Shown: positions 62,929 to 64,000 of the stretch, piece after piece
Numbering within the stretch: the first letter of the stretch is position 1
How the letters are laid out: every line of letters starts with the position of its first letter
From: Catenovulum sp052056295
Lineage (GTDB): Bacteria > Pseudomonadota > Gammaproteobacteria > Enterobacterales > Alteromonadaceae
DNA length: 64,000 nucleotides
Direction: 5' to 3'
Assembly (NCBI RefSeq): GCF_052056295.1
Contig: NZ_CP182493.1
Location: 3,906,001-3,970,000, forward strand
Translations under genes and position numbers: made by a program
The notes under the pieces: model-generated
The model's database searches: none
The model's input: the letters and a program-made list of their open reading frames with translations, nothing else
Told to the model about the DNA's origin: nothing

Positions 62929-64000
62929 TTATTGCGCTTGAGCCGTTAATAATGTTGTTGCGCCGTCTTTATTCGGCAGAAAATGTTCAAGTGTTAAAGC
63001 AATTTTTGACGTATCTAAATGGGTAACTTGTGGCGCAATTGGCATACCTGGGCCAACACGTGCTGGGCCGTTTACTGCTATGGTATCTTGCGGTTGTAAG
63101 CCAGAGGTAATGGCTCTAAATTCGCCATATCTATCGCCTAAAGTAACAGGTCGGTATTGCAAAATGTTTTGTTCATCAACAATTAGTACAAAACGATTTT
63201 TTAAATCTGTGCCTAAGGCTTTTTCCGGTATCAACACTTGCTCATAGGCTTTTTGCCCTGCAATTTTTATCCGCGCAAAGGCACCTGAGCGTAAATCACC
63301 ATCTGTTTGGCTAAATACAGCACGTACTCGCAAAGTACCGGTTGAAGTATTAATTTGGTTATCGATAAAGTCGACTTCACCTTGGTGTGGGAAGCTGTCA
63401 TTACCTAACAACTGCATAACCACAGATAAACCTGCTTGATAGGCTTGTTGACCAAAATGTTGGTTCCAAGTGCGCAAAGTACGCATACATTTTTTCATCT
63501 GAAACTATGCTAGTTAATACACTTTGATTGGCGTTTACCGTATTACCTTTAGTAATTTCAGCGCGTGAGATAATGCCATCAATTGGTGAGCGTACTTGGC
63601 TAAACTCTAAATCAAGTGCAGCTGTGTTTAACTGAGCTTGAACTGCTGCAATATGCGCTTCACTTTGTTTAACGGCTGTAGTGCGCGCTTCCGCTTCTTC
63701 GGCTGAAATTGCGTTGCGGCTGCGTAATCTTTGTGCACGCTCAGCTTCATTTTGAGCTTGCTCAAAAGCTGCTTGTGCGCTGGCTAATTCGGCCGTTAAA
63801 CGTGCAACTTGTGCTTCGAATGGGCGAGGGTCTAAGGTAAATAATAATTGACCTTTTTTAACCAACTGGCCTTCAGTAAACTCAACTGAATCTATTACCC
63901 CTGAAACACGTGGACGTAATGCAATTCTTTCTGGCGCTTCTAGGCGAGTTGAATAGGTAAACCAACTTTGTAATGGTTTATATACTACTTGCGCAACTTC
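62929..64000 (-). pseudogene. RND periplasmic adaptor (MexE/AcrA-like) with an internal frameshift, 5' end beyond the window
   Basis: Membrane-fusion protein that couples the RND pump to its channel. The reading frame is open to the window edge (residues include VYKPLQSWFTYSTRLEAPE and PRVSGVIDSVEFTEGQLVKKGQ, the barrel-sandwich half). A helical hairpin follows (AELASAQAAFEQAQNEAERAQ and the repeated helix). At SDEKMYAYF (near 63475) the frame is lost; the homologous continuation, RTWNQHFGQQAYQAGLSV, is in the next frame, on to the stop at 62929. The join lacks about 11 bases, exactly the DVDE-type residues expected after 'YF', so a small deletion is more likely than a homopolymer error. The gene heads the operon, so the pump may be non-functional, or the reading may be a sequencing or assembly error. 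Confidence 0.85.

Noticed and set aside
1..64000. CRISPR array, prophage, insertion sequence, integron, rRNA or tRNA genes
   Set aside because: No regularly spaced repeats, transposase, integrase or phage structural genes were seen, and no cloverleaf could be assembled in the gaps.

Overview
The window comes from an A+T-rich gammaproteobacterium, most likely a marine member of the Alteromonadales. The evidence is gene content and order: rnm-yciO next to trpE-G-D-C(F)-B-A-yciB-yciI, prmB-aroC, smrB/sixA, alaA-yfbR, dnaK-dnaJ, a PurL of enterobacterial length, and an RLAN-type ATP-grasp ligase with a GNAT/C39-peptidase partner. The family (Catenovulum- or Colwellia-like) is a guess. The DNA is gene-dense chromosome. 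I see no rRNA or tRNA gene, CRISPR array, prophage, insertion sequence or integron.

Layout. 1-6.6 kb: uppP, yaaA, an HD-GYP response regulator, proS, a CbiM-like membrane protein and xthA. 6.9-10 kb: dnaK and dnaJ behind a probable sigma-32 promoter, with an intrinsic terminator between them. 10-20.8 kb: a BamE-like small protein, an M16 protease, sixA, smrB, prmB-aroC-MFS transporter, alaA-yfbR and a DUF2189 protein; many of these pairs overlap convergently by a few bases. 20.9-30.2 kb: the tryptophan region on the minus strand, led by a newly read 17-residue leader peptide with three Trp codons in a row and a classical attenuator, and divergent from rnm-yciO-scpA. No scpB follows scpA. 31-36 kb: a PAS-GGDEF cyclase whose start seems to be set by a hairpin, a lone periplasmic binding protein, and a YdiJ-type D-2-hydroxyglutarate dehydrogenase. 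36-39 kb: a TerC protein and recN, which has two LexA boxes. 39.4-44.7 kb: RLAN/ATP-grasp ligase, CNNM-CBS membrane protein, secreted Sel1-like protein and GNAT/C39 peptidase, a predicted peptide-forming or peptide-modifying cluster of unknown product. 44.7-52.4 kb: mltF, purL, a frameshifted gpt-like phosphoribosyltransferase and an unrecognised lipoprotein. 52.5-57.3 kb: pepB, a second lone periplasmic protein, and a secreted alpha-amylase with starch-binding modules behind a LacI-type palindrome. 57.3-64 kb: an RND efflux operon (adaptor, pump, outer-membrane channel, oxidoreductase) whose adaptor gene is frameshifted.

The most unusual signal is a pair of nearly identical 73-bp intergenic elements, at 36176-36248 and 50284-50356. 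Their flanking arms differ in sequence between the two copies, yet each copy's left arm pairs with its own right arm. Both copies end about 60 bp before a gene start and follow a terminator. They look like a structured mobile repeat or a structured RNA. Two genes (gpt-like and the RND adaptor) carry small frame-breaking indels outside homopolymers.
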